Positions 29,303-37,063 of a stretch of DNA of 64,000 bases are shown here, in pieces (positions within the stretch are counted from its first letter, which is position 1; the number at the start of each line of letters is the position of its first letter). Source of the DNA: Thermaurantiacus tibetensis (GTDB taxonomy: Bacteria > Pseudomonadota > Alphaproteobacteria > Sphingomonadales > Sphingomonadaceae); NCBI RefSeq assembly GCF_015354055.1, contig NZ_JACHTM010000002.1, positions 1 through 64,000 of the forward strand. Reading direction: 5' to 3'. A program made the translations under genes and the position numbers. Under the pieces are notes generated by a model. That model saw only the letters and a program-made list of their open reading frames with translations. It made no database searches and was not told the origin of the DNA.

Positions 29303-29319
29303 TGTCAGAAAATTTTACA
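29303..29319 (-). promoter_or_regulatory. candidate upstream activator site for the sigma-54 promoter
   Basis: An AT-rich island with dyad ends, TGTCAGAAAATTTTACA, stands out in a very GC-rich spacer. It is centred about 95-100 bases upstream of the predicted sigma-54 start, where enhancer-binding proteins usually bind. It could be the site of a PrsR-type activator. It also lies about 70 bases upstream of gyrA, so part of the gyrA promoter is an alternative. Confidence 0.45.
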
Positions 29320-29387
29320 CAGCTGGACGATGACGCACGCGCTGGGGCGTTTGCGCCAGCCGCCGAACGGTCTAGAGCCGGTTGGCA

Positions 29388-32138
29388 ATGACCGACCCCG
29401 TTGCTCCCGTCCCGCCGGCGCCCGGCGGGGACATTGCGCCCGTCTCGCTCGTCGAGGAGATGCGCGCCTCCTACCTCGACTATGCCATGTCGGTCATCGT
29501 GGCGCGCGCGCTCCCTGACGTGCGCGACGGCCTGAAGCCGGTGCACCGGCGCATCCTCTTCTCGGCCTTCGAGAACGGCTTCACCCCCGACAGGCCCTAC
29601 CGCAAGTCGGCCCGGATCGTCGGCGACGTCATCGGGAAATACCACCCGCACGGCGACACGGCCGTCTACGACGCGCTCGCGCGCATGGCGCAGGACTGGT
29701 CGATGCGGCTGCCGCTCATCGACGGCCAGGGCAACTTCGGCAGCATGGACCCGGATCCGCCGGCCGCCATGCGCTACACCGAGGCGCGGCTCTCGCCGGC
29801 GGCGATGGCCCTCCTCGAGGACCTCGACAAGGACACGGTCGACTTCCAGCCCAACTACGACGGGCAGGAGCAGGAGCCGACCGTGCTTCCAAGCCGGATC
29901 CCGAACCTCCTCGTGAACGGTGCGGGCGGGATCGCGGTCGGCATGGCGACCAACATTGCGCCGCACAACCTCGGCGAGGTGGTCGACGCAGCGCTCGCCT
30001 TCCTCGACGATCGCAGCCTCTCGGCCCAGGCCCTCATGGCCCACGTGCCGGCACCCGACTTCCCGACCGGGGGGATCATCCTCAAGACCTCCGGCCTCGT
30101 CCAGGCGATGACGACCGGTCGCGGCTCGATCCTGGTGCGCGCGCGCGTCGGCCACGAGACGGCAGGCGGCGCGAACCGGGTCGTCATCACCGAGATCCCC
30201 TTCCAGCAGGGCAAGGCGGCGCTCGTCGAGAAGATCGCCGAGGCGGTCAAGGACCGGCGGATCGAGGGCGTGGCGGACCTTCGCGACGAGTCGAACCGCG
30301 AGGGAGTCAGGATCGTGCTCGACCTCCGGCGCGAGGCGGTGCCGGACGTGGTGGTGAACCAGCTCTACCGGCACACCCCGGCGCAGGGCTCCTTCCCGGT
30401 CAACATGCTGGCGCTGAGAGGCGGAAGGCCCGAGCAGCTCAATCTCCGCGACCTGCTCGAGGCCTTCCTCCAGTTCCGCGAGGAGGTGGTGACGCGGCGC
30501 TCGCGCTTCGAGCTCGCGCGCGCGCGCGAGCGGGCGCACCTGCTCCTCGGCCTCGTCGTCGCTGTCGAGAACCTCGACGAGGTGGTGGCGACCATCCGCG
30601 CGAGCGCAACCCCGGCGGACGCGCGCGCGGCGCTCCTTGCCCGAGCCTGGCCGGCCGAGCCGATCCGCCCCTATCTCCGGCTTGTCGACGATGCCGAGCT
30701 CGAGCAGGAGGGCGAGGCGCTGGATGGCGCGACCTACCGGCTGTCGGACGCGCAGGTGCGCGCCATCCTCGACCTTCGCCTCAACCGCCTGACCGCGCTC
30801 GGCCGCGACGAGATCGCCGGGGAGCTGAAGACGCTCGCAGGCCGGATTGCCGATCTGCTCGCGATCCTGGGCAGCCGGGCGCGTCTTCTCGACGTGATCC
30901 GGTCCGAGCTCCGCGCCGTGCGCGAGGCCTTCGCAACGCCGCGGCGGACCGAGATCGCCGAGGCCGACGATCTCGACGACGAGGACCTCATCGCCCGCGA
31001 GGACATGGTGGTGACGGTGACGGCGACCGGCTGGATCAAGCGCACCAACCTCATGACCTACCGGGCGCAGCGGCGCGGGGGCAAGGGCCGAACCGGCATG
31101 GCCACCCGCGAGGAGGACGTGGTGACGGAGCTGTTCGTCGCCTCGACCCACGCGCCCGTCCTGTTCTTCTCCTCGGCCGGCAGGGTCTATCGCCTCAAGG
31201 TCTGGCGGCTCCCCGAAGGCTCGCCGCAGGCGCGCGGCCGGGCCATGGCCAACCTCCTGCCGCTCTCCCCCGGGGAGACGATCACCACCGTCCTTCCGCT
31301 GCCGGAGGACGAGGCGGAGTGGAACCGGCTCCACGTCATGTTCGCAACCGCGCGCGGGCTCGTCCGGCGCAACAGCATGGACGCCTTCGCGAACATTCCC
31401 TCCTCGGGCAAGATCGCCATCCGGTTCGACGAGGGCACGGACGACCGCCTCGTCGGCGTGGTGCTCTGCCACGAAAGCCAGGACGTGCTGCTCGCCGCGC
31501 GCTCAGGCAAGGTCATCCGCTTCGAGGTCACGGCCGTGCGCGAGTTCCAGTCGCGCACGTCGACGGGCGTGCGCGGCATGGACCTCGAGGAAGGAGACGA
31601 GGTGATCTCCGTCTCGGTCCTGAACCGGGTGGGCACCACCCCCGAGGAGCGCGAGGCCTATCTGCGCTCGGCGCCCTGGAAGTCCGACCCGAAGCCGCTC
31701 GAGGGCCTCTCCCCCGAGCGGTTCGAGGAACTGCGCCGGCGCGAGCAGTTCATCCTCACCATCACGGCCAACGGCTACGGCAAGCGCTCCTCGGCCTACG
31801 AGTACCGGCGCACCAACCGGGGCGGGAAGGGAATCGTCGGCATCGACACCTCGGCCCGCAACGGCCATGTGGTCGCGAGCTTTCCCGTGGAGGAGAGCGA
31901 GCAGATCATGCTGGTGACCGACCAGGGCAAGCTCATCCGCATGCGGGTCTCGGACATCCGCATCGCCGGGCGGGCCACCATGGGGGTGACGCTCTTCCGG
32001 GTGGCGGATGACGAGCATGTCGTCTCGGCCGCGCGGATCCGCGAGAGCGACGAGGAGGGCGACGACGCCGCCACCCCGGAGGGCAGCGAGAGCGGGGCGG
32101 CCGCCGGGGGTGAGGAGGCCGGAGACGCCCGGGCGTGA
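29388..32138 (+). CDS. gyrA: DNA gyrase subunit A
   Basis: The cleavage-reunion subunit of gyrase, 916 residues. The N-terminal domain has [26 protein letters not shown], the catalytic tyrosine in AMRYTE (Tyr130), and [20 protein letters not shown]. The C-terminal pinwheel domain carries the GyrA box QRRGGKG near residue 561, which separates it from ParC. It ends in a Glu/Asp-rich tail, a feature known to tune supercoiling. The position equivalent to E. coli Ser83 is Thr91, and Asp87 is kept as Asp95. The ATG at 29388 is chosen over a TTG two codons upstream. It overlaps tsaD by 4 nt. Confidence 0.94.
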   Translation: MTDPVAPVPPAPGGDIAPVSLVEEMRASYLDYAMSVIVARALPDVRDGLKPVHRRILFSAFENGFTPDRPYRKSARIVGDVIGKYHPHGDTAVYDALARMAQDWSMRLPLIDGQGNFGSMDPDPPAAMRYTEARLSPAAMALLEDLDKDTVDFQPNYDGQEQEPTVLPSRIPNLLVNGAGGIAVGMATNIAPHNLGEVVDAALAFLDDRSLSAQALMAHVPAPDFPTGGIILKTSGLVQAMTTGRGSILVRARVGHETAGGANRVVITEIPFQQGKAALVEKIAEAVKDRRIEGVADLRDESNREGVRIVLDLRREAVPDVVVNQLYRHTPAQGSFPVNMLALRGGRPEQLNLRDLLEAFLQFREEVVTRRSRFELARARERAHLLLGLVVAVENLDEVVATIRASATPADARAALLARAWPAEPIRPYLRLVDDAELEQEGEALDGATYRLSDAQVRAILDLRLNRLTALGRDEIAGELKTLAGRIADLLAILGSRARLLDVIRSELRAVREAFATPRRTEIAEADDLDDEDLIAREDMVVTVTATGWIKRTNLMTYRAQRRGGKGRTGMATREEDVVTELFVASTHAPVLFFSSAGRVYRLKVWRLPEGSPQARGRAMANLLPLSPGETITTVLPLPEDEAEWNRLHVMFATARGLVRRNSMDAFANIPSSGKIAIRFDEGTDDRLVGVVLCHESQDVLLAARSGKVIRFEVTAVREFQSRTSTGVRGMDLEEGDEVISVSVLNRVGTTPEEREAYLRSAPWKSDPKPLEGLSPERFEELRRREQFILTITANGYGKRSSAYEYRRTNRGGKGIVGIDTSARNGHVVASFPVEESEQIMLVTDQGKLIRMRVSDIRIAGRATMGVTLFRVADDEHVVSAARIRESDEEGDDAATPEGSESGAAAGGEEAGDARA

Positions 32139-33166
32139 TCGTCCTCGGCCTCGAATCGAGCTGCGACGAGACGGCGGCCGCCCTCGTCGGCGCGGACCGG
32201 CGGATCCTTGCGAGCAGGGTGGCCTCGCAGATGGAGCTGCACGCCCCCTTTGGCGGGGTGGTGCCCGAGCTTGCCGCCCGCGCCCATGTCGAGCGGCTGG
32301 CCCCCATGGTCGAGGCGGTCCTCGCCGAGGCCGGCCTGCCGCTCGGCGCGGTGGACGCGATCGCGGCCACCGCCGGGCCCGGGCTCGTCGGCGCGGTCAT
32401 GGTGGGGCTGGTGACCGGCCAGGCGCTGGCGTTCGCGGCAGGCAAGCCCTTCGTACCGGTCAACCACCTCGAGGCGCACGCGCTCTCGCCGCGGCTCGTC
32501 GCGCCGGATCTTGCCTTCCCCTACCTGCTCCTGCTGGTCTCGGGCGGCCACTGCCAGCTGCTCGCCGTGGAAGGCGCAGGGCGCTACCGGCGGCTTGCCA
32601 CCACCCTCGACGACGCCGCCGGCGAGGCCTTCGACAAGGTGGGCAAGCTCCTCGGCCTCGGCTTTCCGGGCGGCCCGGCCGTCGAGCGGCTCGCGCGCGC
32701 CGGGGATCCGCGGGCCGTCCCCCTGCCCAGGCCCCTCGTCGGCGCGGCCGAGCCGCACTTCAGCTTCGCCGGCCTCAAGACGGCGGTGCTGCGGGCGGTT
32801 GCCGAGCGCCGGCACGCGCGCGCCGACATTGCCGCGAGCTTCCAGGCGGCGGTGACCGACTGCCTCGTCGACCGCACGGCACGGGCGCTTGCGGCCATGC
32901 CGGACGCAACCGCCCTCGTCGCCGCAGGCGGTGTCGCGGCCAACACGGCCATCCGCGCGGCGCTGGAGGCGCTCGCCGCCCGGCACGGCCTGCCGCTGGT
33001 GGTGCCGCCGCCGGCGCTCTGCACCGACAACGCGGCCATGGTGGCCTGGGCCGCGATCGAGCGGCGCCAGGCCGGGCTGGCCGATGACCCTCATGCCCCG
33101 GCGCGCGCGCGCTGGCCGCTCGACGCGGACGCGGAGCCGGTGCGCGGGGCGGGCGTAAAGGCGTGA
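32135..33166 (+). CDS. tsaD: tRNA N6-adenosine threonylcarbamoyltransferase TsaD
   Basis: Transfers the threonylcarbamoyl group to A37 of ANN-decoding tRNAs (t6A). The 343-residue ASKHA-fold protein starts [18 protein letters not shown] and has the metal motif HLEAH (H-x3-H), [10 protein letters not shown] and GVAANTAIR. The start is GTG, overlapping the gyrA stop as GTGA. Its last 25 bases form one copy of a direct repeat whose second copy spans the start of gpsA, suggesting that gpsA once followed directly. Confidence 0.95.
   Translation: MIVLGLESSCDETAAALVGADRRILASRVASQMELHAPFGGVVPELAARAHVERLAPMVEAVLAEAGLPLGAVDAIAATAGPGLVGAVMVGLVTGQALAFAAGKPFVPVNHLEAHALSPRLVAPDLAFPYLLLLVSGGHCQLLAVEGAGRYRRLATTLDDAAGEAFDKVGKLLGLGFPGGPAVERLARAGDPRAVPLPRPLVGAAEPHFSFAGLKTAVLRAVAERRHARADIAASFQAAVTDCLVDRTARALAAMPDATALVAAGGVAANTAIRAALEALAARHGLPLVVPPPALCTDNAAMVAWAAIERRQAGLADDPHAPARARWPLDADAEPVRGAGVKA
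33142..33166 (+). repeat. 25-bp direct repeat, left copy (end of tsaD)
   Basis: This copy matches 33833-33857 in 23 of 25 positions, and its last 20 bases differ only by an A/G in GGGCGGGCGTAAAGGCGTGA. Homology stops sharply on both sides. The two copies are 691 bp apart and bracket the uracil-glycosylase-like gene, as expected for a duplication formed when that gene entered a tsaD-gpsA operon. Confidence 0.8.
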
Positions 33167-33180
33167 GGACGAGAGACGGC

Positions 33181-33849
33181 ATGAGCAGGGACATGAATGC
33201 CATCGTGACCGCCTTTCATCGCGTTGCCACGCTCTCGCGAGAGGAGGTCTTCGGCCCTCATGACGACCGGCCCATCTCCGACCCGGACAATGTCGGGACC
33301 GCCGCCCCGGGCTGGGTCGGCGAAGACTGGTCGGGGGACCTGCTTCTTGTCGGCAACTTTCCCGGCGGCGGGGGTGACCGATACGCCGGCAATCCGACCG
33401 ACGCCGAACTCTACGCAGCCTTTCGGGCCTTCCGCGATTCCATCGAGGGGACGCCCCGCGTTGCGGCCTTCGAGCGCATGAGCCGGGTCTATCGCGAGGC
33501 GGAGAAGAGCCATGCCCTGTGGCGAACGGTCATCCGGGCCGTTCTCGGCGCAGCCGGGGTGCCGGAGGCACGCGCGGCCTTCATCAATCTGGTGCCGTTC
33601 CGCACCCGAGAGAATCGCCCGCCAGCCGCCGCCGCGCGGCGCAGGGCGTGGACCTTGGGCGTTCGAGCCCAGGGCGAGGCGCTTTCCCCGCATCGGATCG
33701 TGGCGCTTGGTGTCGCCACCGGCAAGGCGCTTGCCTCGCTGAATCCGCCGGAACTCCATTACGAAGTGATCCCGCGGGCCATTGGCGACACGCGCCTGCC
33801 GGCCGAGGCCGAGCCGGTGCTCCAGCGCCTTCGCGCCGGGCGGGCGTGA
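33181..33849 (+). CDS. uracil-DNA glycosylase-superfamily-like protein inserted between tsaD and gpsA
   Basis: A 222-residue soluble protein. Recognisable are LLLVGNFPGGGGDRYAG near residue 55 (position of the UDG motif GxxPG), INLVPFRTRENRPP near 135 (like the family 4/5 N-V-x-x-x-R-P-x-x-N-R-x-P motif) and SPHRIVALGVATGKAL near 170 (like the P-x-x-I-x-A-L-G-x-x-A motif). These suggest the UDG fold, but catalytic residues cannot be confirmed, so activity is uncertain. Starts are possible at GTG 33163 (GTGA overlap with tsaD), ATG 33181 or ATG 33193. The gene is flanked by 25-bp direct repeats, and its base use is slightly less GC-biased than its neighbours. Confidence 0.6.
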   Translation: MSRDMNAIVTAFHRVATLSREEVFGPHDDRPISDPDNVGTAAPGWVGEDWSGDLLLVGNFPGGGGDRYAGNPTDAELYAAFRAFRDSIEGTPRVAAFERMSRVYREAEKSHALWRTVIRAVLGAAGVPEARAAFINLVPFRTRENRPPAAAARRRAWTLGVRAQGEALSPHRIVALGVATGKALASLNPPELHYEVIPRAIGDTRLPAEAEPVLQRLRAGRA

Positions 33850-33857
33850 AGGCGTGA
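33833..33857 (+). repeat. 25-bp direct repeat, right copy (start of gpsA)
   Basis: This is the second copy of the repeat at 33142-33166. It includes the gpsA GTG start at 33854. The equivalent GTG in the left copy is at 33163, inside the tsaD stop overlap, so the ancestral operon probably had gpsA overlapping tsaD as GTGA. Confidence 0.8.
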
Positions 33858-34846
33858 TCGCGGTCATCGGCGCGGGCGCCTGGGGCACGGCGCTTGCCCA
33901 GGTGCTCGCAGGCGACGGCACGCCCGTGCTGCTCTGGGCACGCGAGCGCGAGGTGGCAGACGCCATCTCCGCGCGGCGGGAAAACCCGCTCTTCCTCCCC
34001 GGCCATCGGCTGCACCCGGGCATCCGCGCCACGCACGATCTCGGCGCCATCGCCCGCGAGGCAGCCGGCGCGCCGTGGCTGGTGGTGGTTCCTGCGCAGC
34101 ATGTGCGCAGCATCCTCGGGCTCCTCGACTGCCGCGCCTCTGCCGCGCTCCTTCTCTGCGCCAAGGGAATCGAGGCGGAGACGGGCTTTCTCATGACCGA
34201 GGTCGCGGCCGAGGCGGCGCCGGGCGTGCCGCTTGCCGTGCTTTCGGGCCCGAGCTTCGCTGCCGACGTCGCGGCCGGCAAGCCGACGGCCGTGACGCTT
34301 GCAGCCGAACGCCTTGCAGACGCGGTCGAGCTTGCCCGCCGCCTCGCCCGGCCCGCGTTGCGCCCCTACGCCGGAGACGACCCCGTCGGTGCCGAGGTTG
34401 GTGGCGCGGTCAAGAACGTCCTCGCCATCGCCTGCGGCGTGGTGGTGGGCGCGGACCTCGGGGAGAGCGCGCGCGCCGCCCTCGTGGCGCGCGGCTTCGC
34501 CGAGATGACACGCTTCGCCGTGGCCCGGGGCGGCCGGGCGGCGACGCTTGCCGGGCTCTCGGGGCTCGGAGACCTTGTGCTGACCTGCGGCAGCCTGCAG
34601 TCGCGCAACATGGCGCTCGGCGCGGCGCTTGGGCGGGGAGAGACGGCGGCAGACGCGCTCGCCGGGCGGCTTTCGGTCGCCGAAGGTGTCGCAACCGCCC
34701 CGGTGCTGGCGCGGGAAGCGGCAAGGCTCGGGGTGGAGATGCCGATCTGTTCCGCCGTGGCAGCCCTGCTCGAGGGGCGGATGACGGCGGCGCAGGCGAT
34801 CGAGGCCCTGCTGGCGCGCCCGCTGAAGGCCGAAGGCGAGGGCTGA
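33854..34846 (+). CDS. gpsA: glycerol-3-phosphate dehydrogenase [NAD(P)+]
   Basis: Reduces dihydroxyacetone phosphate to sn-glycerol-3-phosphate for phospholipid synthesis. The 330-residue protein starts (GTG) MIAVIGAGAWGTALAQVLA, the NAD(P) Rossmann motif, followed by FLPGHRLHPGI, SGPSFAADVAAGKPTAV, the catalytic lysine in GGAVKNVLAIACG, and TCGSLQSRNM. The length is typical. Only 7 bases separate its stop from the first unit of the Pho box serving the next operon. Confidence 0.95.
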   Translation: MIAVIGAGAWGTALAQVLAGDGTPVLLWAREREVADAISARRENPLFLPGHRLHPGIRATHDLGAIAREAAGAPWLVVVPAQHVRSILGLLDCRASAALLLCAKGIEAETGFLMTEVAAEAAPGVPLAVLSGPSFAADVAAGKPTAVTLAAERLADAVELARRLARPALRPYAGDDPVGAEVGGAVKNVLAIACGVVVGADLGESARAALVARGFAEMTRFAVARGGRAATLAGLSGLGDLVLTCGSLQSRNMALGAALGRGETAADALAGRLSVAEGVATAPVLAREAARLGVEMPICSAVAALLEGRMTAAQAIEALLARPLKAEGEG

Positions 34847-34853
34847 CGCGCGG

Positions 34854-34909
34854 CTGTCACGCAAGCGTCACCCCTTTCTCATTCGCCTGTCACACCCCCA
34901 ACATATGGG
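34854..34909 (+). promoter_or_regulatory. Pho box (four 11-bp repeats) and -10 of the plcP-glycosyltransferase operon
   Basis: Four seven-base units start exactly 11 bp apart: CTGTCAC (34854), GCGTCAC (34865), TTCTCAT (34876) and CTGTCAC (34887). PhoB sites are direct repeats of CTGTCAT/C with an 11-bp period, in place of a -35 element. Ten bases after the last unit lies TATGGG (34904-34909), the same spacing as in classic pho promoters. The predicted transcript starts near 34916, which rules out the ATG at 34905 as a start and supports the one at 34968. Confidence 0.8.
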
Positions 34910-34967
34910 GCGCCATGGTGCGAACGTCTACAAGGCAGGGGATCGGGCCTCGCAAGGAGGCGCGCTC

Positions 34968-35888
34968 ATGCTGGCGCGGCCGCGGAGCGAGGGTGTCAGC
35001 GGCAGGGCCGCAGTGACCGCTCTCCGCGTCGAGGCGCTTGGCGTGCGGGTTTCGACCGGGGGCCCGGCCTGGATGGAGGAGGAGGAGCGCCCGCCGAAGC
35101 TCCGCTTTCGGACCGTGTTCATCTCGGACACGCACCTCGGAACCCCCGGCTGCAATGCCGACCTGCTCTGGGACTTCCTCCACTCGGTGAAGTGCGACAC
35201 GCTCTACCTGGTGGGCGACATCATCGACGGCTGGCGGCTGAAGCGGGGCTGGTACTGGCCCACGCGCCACAACGACGTGGTGCGCCGCGTTCTCAAGATG
35301 GCGAAGAAGGGGACGCGGGTCGTCTACATCCCCGGCAACCACGACGAGGTGCTGCGGGACTTCGTGGGCCTCACCTTCGGCGACATCGAGCTGGTGGCCG
35401 AGGCCGTGCACGTGACGGCCGACGGCCGGCGGCTTCTCGTCCTGCACGGCGACGAGTTCGATGGCGTGGTGCTCTATGCCCGCTGGCTCGCCTTCCTCGG
35501 CGACCACGCCTATGCGCTGCTGCTTCGCCTCAACATCTGGTTCAACGCCGCGCGCCGGGCGCTCGGCCTGCCCTACTGGTCGCTCTCGGCGCATCTCAAG
35601 CACAAGGTGAAACGGGCGGTGGAGTTCATCTCCGCCTTCGAGGAGGCGGTGGCCCATGCCGCCGCCCTGAGGGGTGCCGACGGCGTGGTCTGCGGCCACA
35701 TCCATTCGGCCGAGATCCGCGAGATGGGCGCCATCACCTACTACAACGACGGGGACTGGGTGGAGAGCTGCACCGCGCTCGTCGAGCACATGGACGGGCG
35801 GATGGAGCTCATCGACTGGGCCGCGCGCAAGCGGACGGAGGCTGCAGCCACGGCGCGGAGGCGTGCCGTCGCGGCGGTGGGCGGGTGA
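34968..35888 (+). CDS. plcP: PlcP-like metallophosphoesterase (COG2908), phospholipid remodelling
   Basis: A 306-residue calcineurin-type phosphoesterase with metal motifs FISDTHLG (Asp54, His56), GDIIDGW (Asp84), PGNHDE (Asn124, His125), LHGDEFD and CGHIH. It is often annotated as UDP-2,3-diacylglucosamine hydrolase, but the LPYWSLSAHLKHKVKRAVEFI region and overall pattern match alphaproteobacterial PlcP. PlcP is a phospholipase C-like enzyme that releases diacylglycerol from phospholipids during phosphate starvation. AAGGAGG stands 7 bases before the ATG. The upstream Pho box and the downstream glycosyltransferase, overlapping by 4 nt, fit PlcP, not LpxH. An LpxH role is the main alternative. 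Confidence 0.8.
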   Translation: MLARPRSEGVSGRAAVTALRVEALGVRVSTGGPAWMEEEERPPKLRFRTVFISDTHLGTPGCNADLLWDFLHSVKCDTLYLVGDIIDGWRLKRGWYWPTRHNDVVRRVLKMAKKGTRVVYIPGNHDEVLRDFVGLTFGDIELVAEAVHVTADGRRLLVLHGDEFDGVVLYARWLAFLGDHAYALLLRLNIWFNAARRALGLPYWSLSAHLKHKVKRAVEFISAFEEAVAHAAALRGADGVVCGHIHSAEIREMGAITYYNDGDWVESCTALVEHMDGRMELIDWAARKRTEAAATARRRAVAAVGG

Positions 35889-36967
35889 GCCCGCCGCTTC
35901 GCCTCGCGCTCGTCACCGACGCCTGGGCGCCGCAGGTGAACGGGGTGGTGCGGACGCTGCAGACGACGGTCGACATGCTGGAAGCCCGGGGAGCCAGCGT
36001 GCTGGTGATCTCGCCCGACCGGTTCCGCTCGCTCCCCTGCCCCACTTACCCCGAGATCCGGCTCGCGCTGGCGAGGCCCGGTGCCGTCGGCCGGCTCATC
36101 GAGGCGCATGCGGCGAACGCAGTCCACATCGCGACCGAAGGGCCGCTGGGGCTGGCGGCGCGCCGCCACTGCCTGCGCGTGCGCCGCACCTTCACGACGA
36201 GCTTCCACACCCGCTTTCCCGACTATGTCGAAGCGCGGACGGGACTGCCTGCCCGCTACGGCTGGCGCTACCTGCGCTGGTTCCACCGCCCGGCCCGCGC
36301 GATCCTGGTGGCCACGCCGACCTTGGCCCAGGAACTGGCGACCCATGGCCTCCGCCAGACGCGGATCTGGTCGCGCGGGGTCGATCTCGCCCGCTTCCGC
36401 CCCGGCCTGCCGGCGCCCGAGGCCTACCGCGGGCTTGCCCGCCCCATCCTCCTCAACGTCGGGCGGGTGGCGGTCGAGAAGAACCTCGAGGCCTTCCTTG
36501 CGCTCGAGACGCCGGGGACCAAGGTGGTGGTGGGTGACGGGCCGGCGCTGGCCGAGCTCCGCGCCCGCTTCCCCGAGGTGCGCTTTCTCGGTGCCCTCTC
36601 CGGCGAACCGCTCGCGCGCGCCTATGCGGGGGCAGACCTGTTCGTGTTTCCGAGCCGCACGGACACCTTCGGCCTCGTGCTGGTCGAAGCGCTGGCGAGC
36701 GGCCTGCCGGTTGCCGCCTACCCGGTACCGGGGCCGCTCGACGTGGTGGGCGACAGCGGCGCGGGCGTCCTCGACGACGATCTGGCAAGCGCCGTGGCGC
36801 TTGCGCTCCGCATCCCGCGCGCGGCCGCGATCGACCGGGCGCGCGCCTTCAGCTGGGAGGCGGCGGTGGATCAGTTCGAGGCCGCGCTAGAAGACTGCTT
36901 CGGCGTGACGCCGCGCAAGCGGCGCTGGCTGAGGCGCGCGCGGCGCGCGGAGGCGGAGGTGGCCTGA
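35885..36967 (+). CDS. GT4-type glycosyltransferase, probable diacylglycerol glycosyltransferase (Agt-like)
   Basis: A 360-residue GT-B fold protein. The N-terminal half starts LRLALVTDAWAPQVNGVVRTL and contains FTTSFHTRFPDYV. The C-terminal half has LNVGRVAVEKNLEAFL, VVGDGPALAELRARFP, VFPSRTDTFGLVLVEALASGLPV and the E-x7-E donor-binding motif. A GTG start overlaps the plcP stop. In marine alphaproteobacteria and rhizobia, plcP is paired with agt, which glycosylates the diacylglycerol to replace phospholipid under low phosphate. Here the shared Pho box supports that role. Sugar specificity (glucose or glucuronate) cannot be read. Confidence 0.8.
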   Translation: MSPPLRLALVTDAWAPQVNGVVRTLQTTVDMLEARGASVLVISPDRFRSLPCPTYPEIRLALARPGAVGRLIEAHAANAVHIATEGPLGLAARRHCLRVRRTFTTSFHTRFPDYVEARTGLPARYGWRYLRWFHRPARAILVATPTLAQELATHGLRQTRIWSRGVDLARFRPGLPAPEAYRGLARPILLNVGRVAVEKNLEAFLALETPGTKVVVGDGPALAELRARFPEVRFLGALSGEPLARAYAGADLFVFPSRTDTFGLVLVEALASGLPVAAYPVPGPLDVVGDSGAGVLDDDLASAVALALRIPRAAAIDRARAFSWEAAVDQFEAALEDCFGVTPRKRRWLRRARRAEAEVA

Positions 36968-37063
36968 GCACGACTGCCGCTGCATCACCTTGCCGCGCCT
37001 GCGCCCCAAGCCAACCCCCTTGCCGGGAACCGAACGCCGGCCTTCCCGCTTCTGCACCAGCGC

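Noticed and set aside
34968-35888. Annotation as LpxH (UDP-2,3-diacylglucosamine diphosphatase)
   Set aside because: The motifs alone allow it, but the Pho box, the paired glycosyltransferase and the PlcP-like sequence pattern fit phospholipid remodelling better. LpxH remains a stated alternative.
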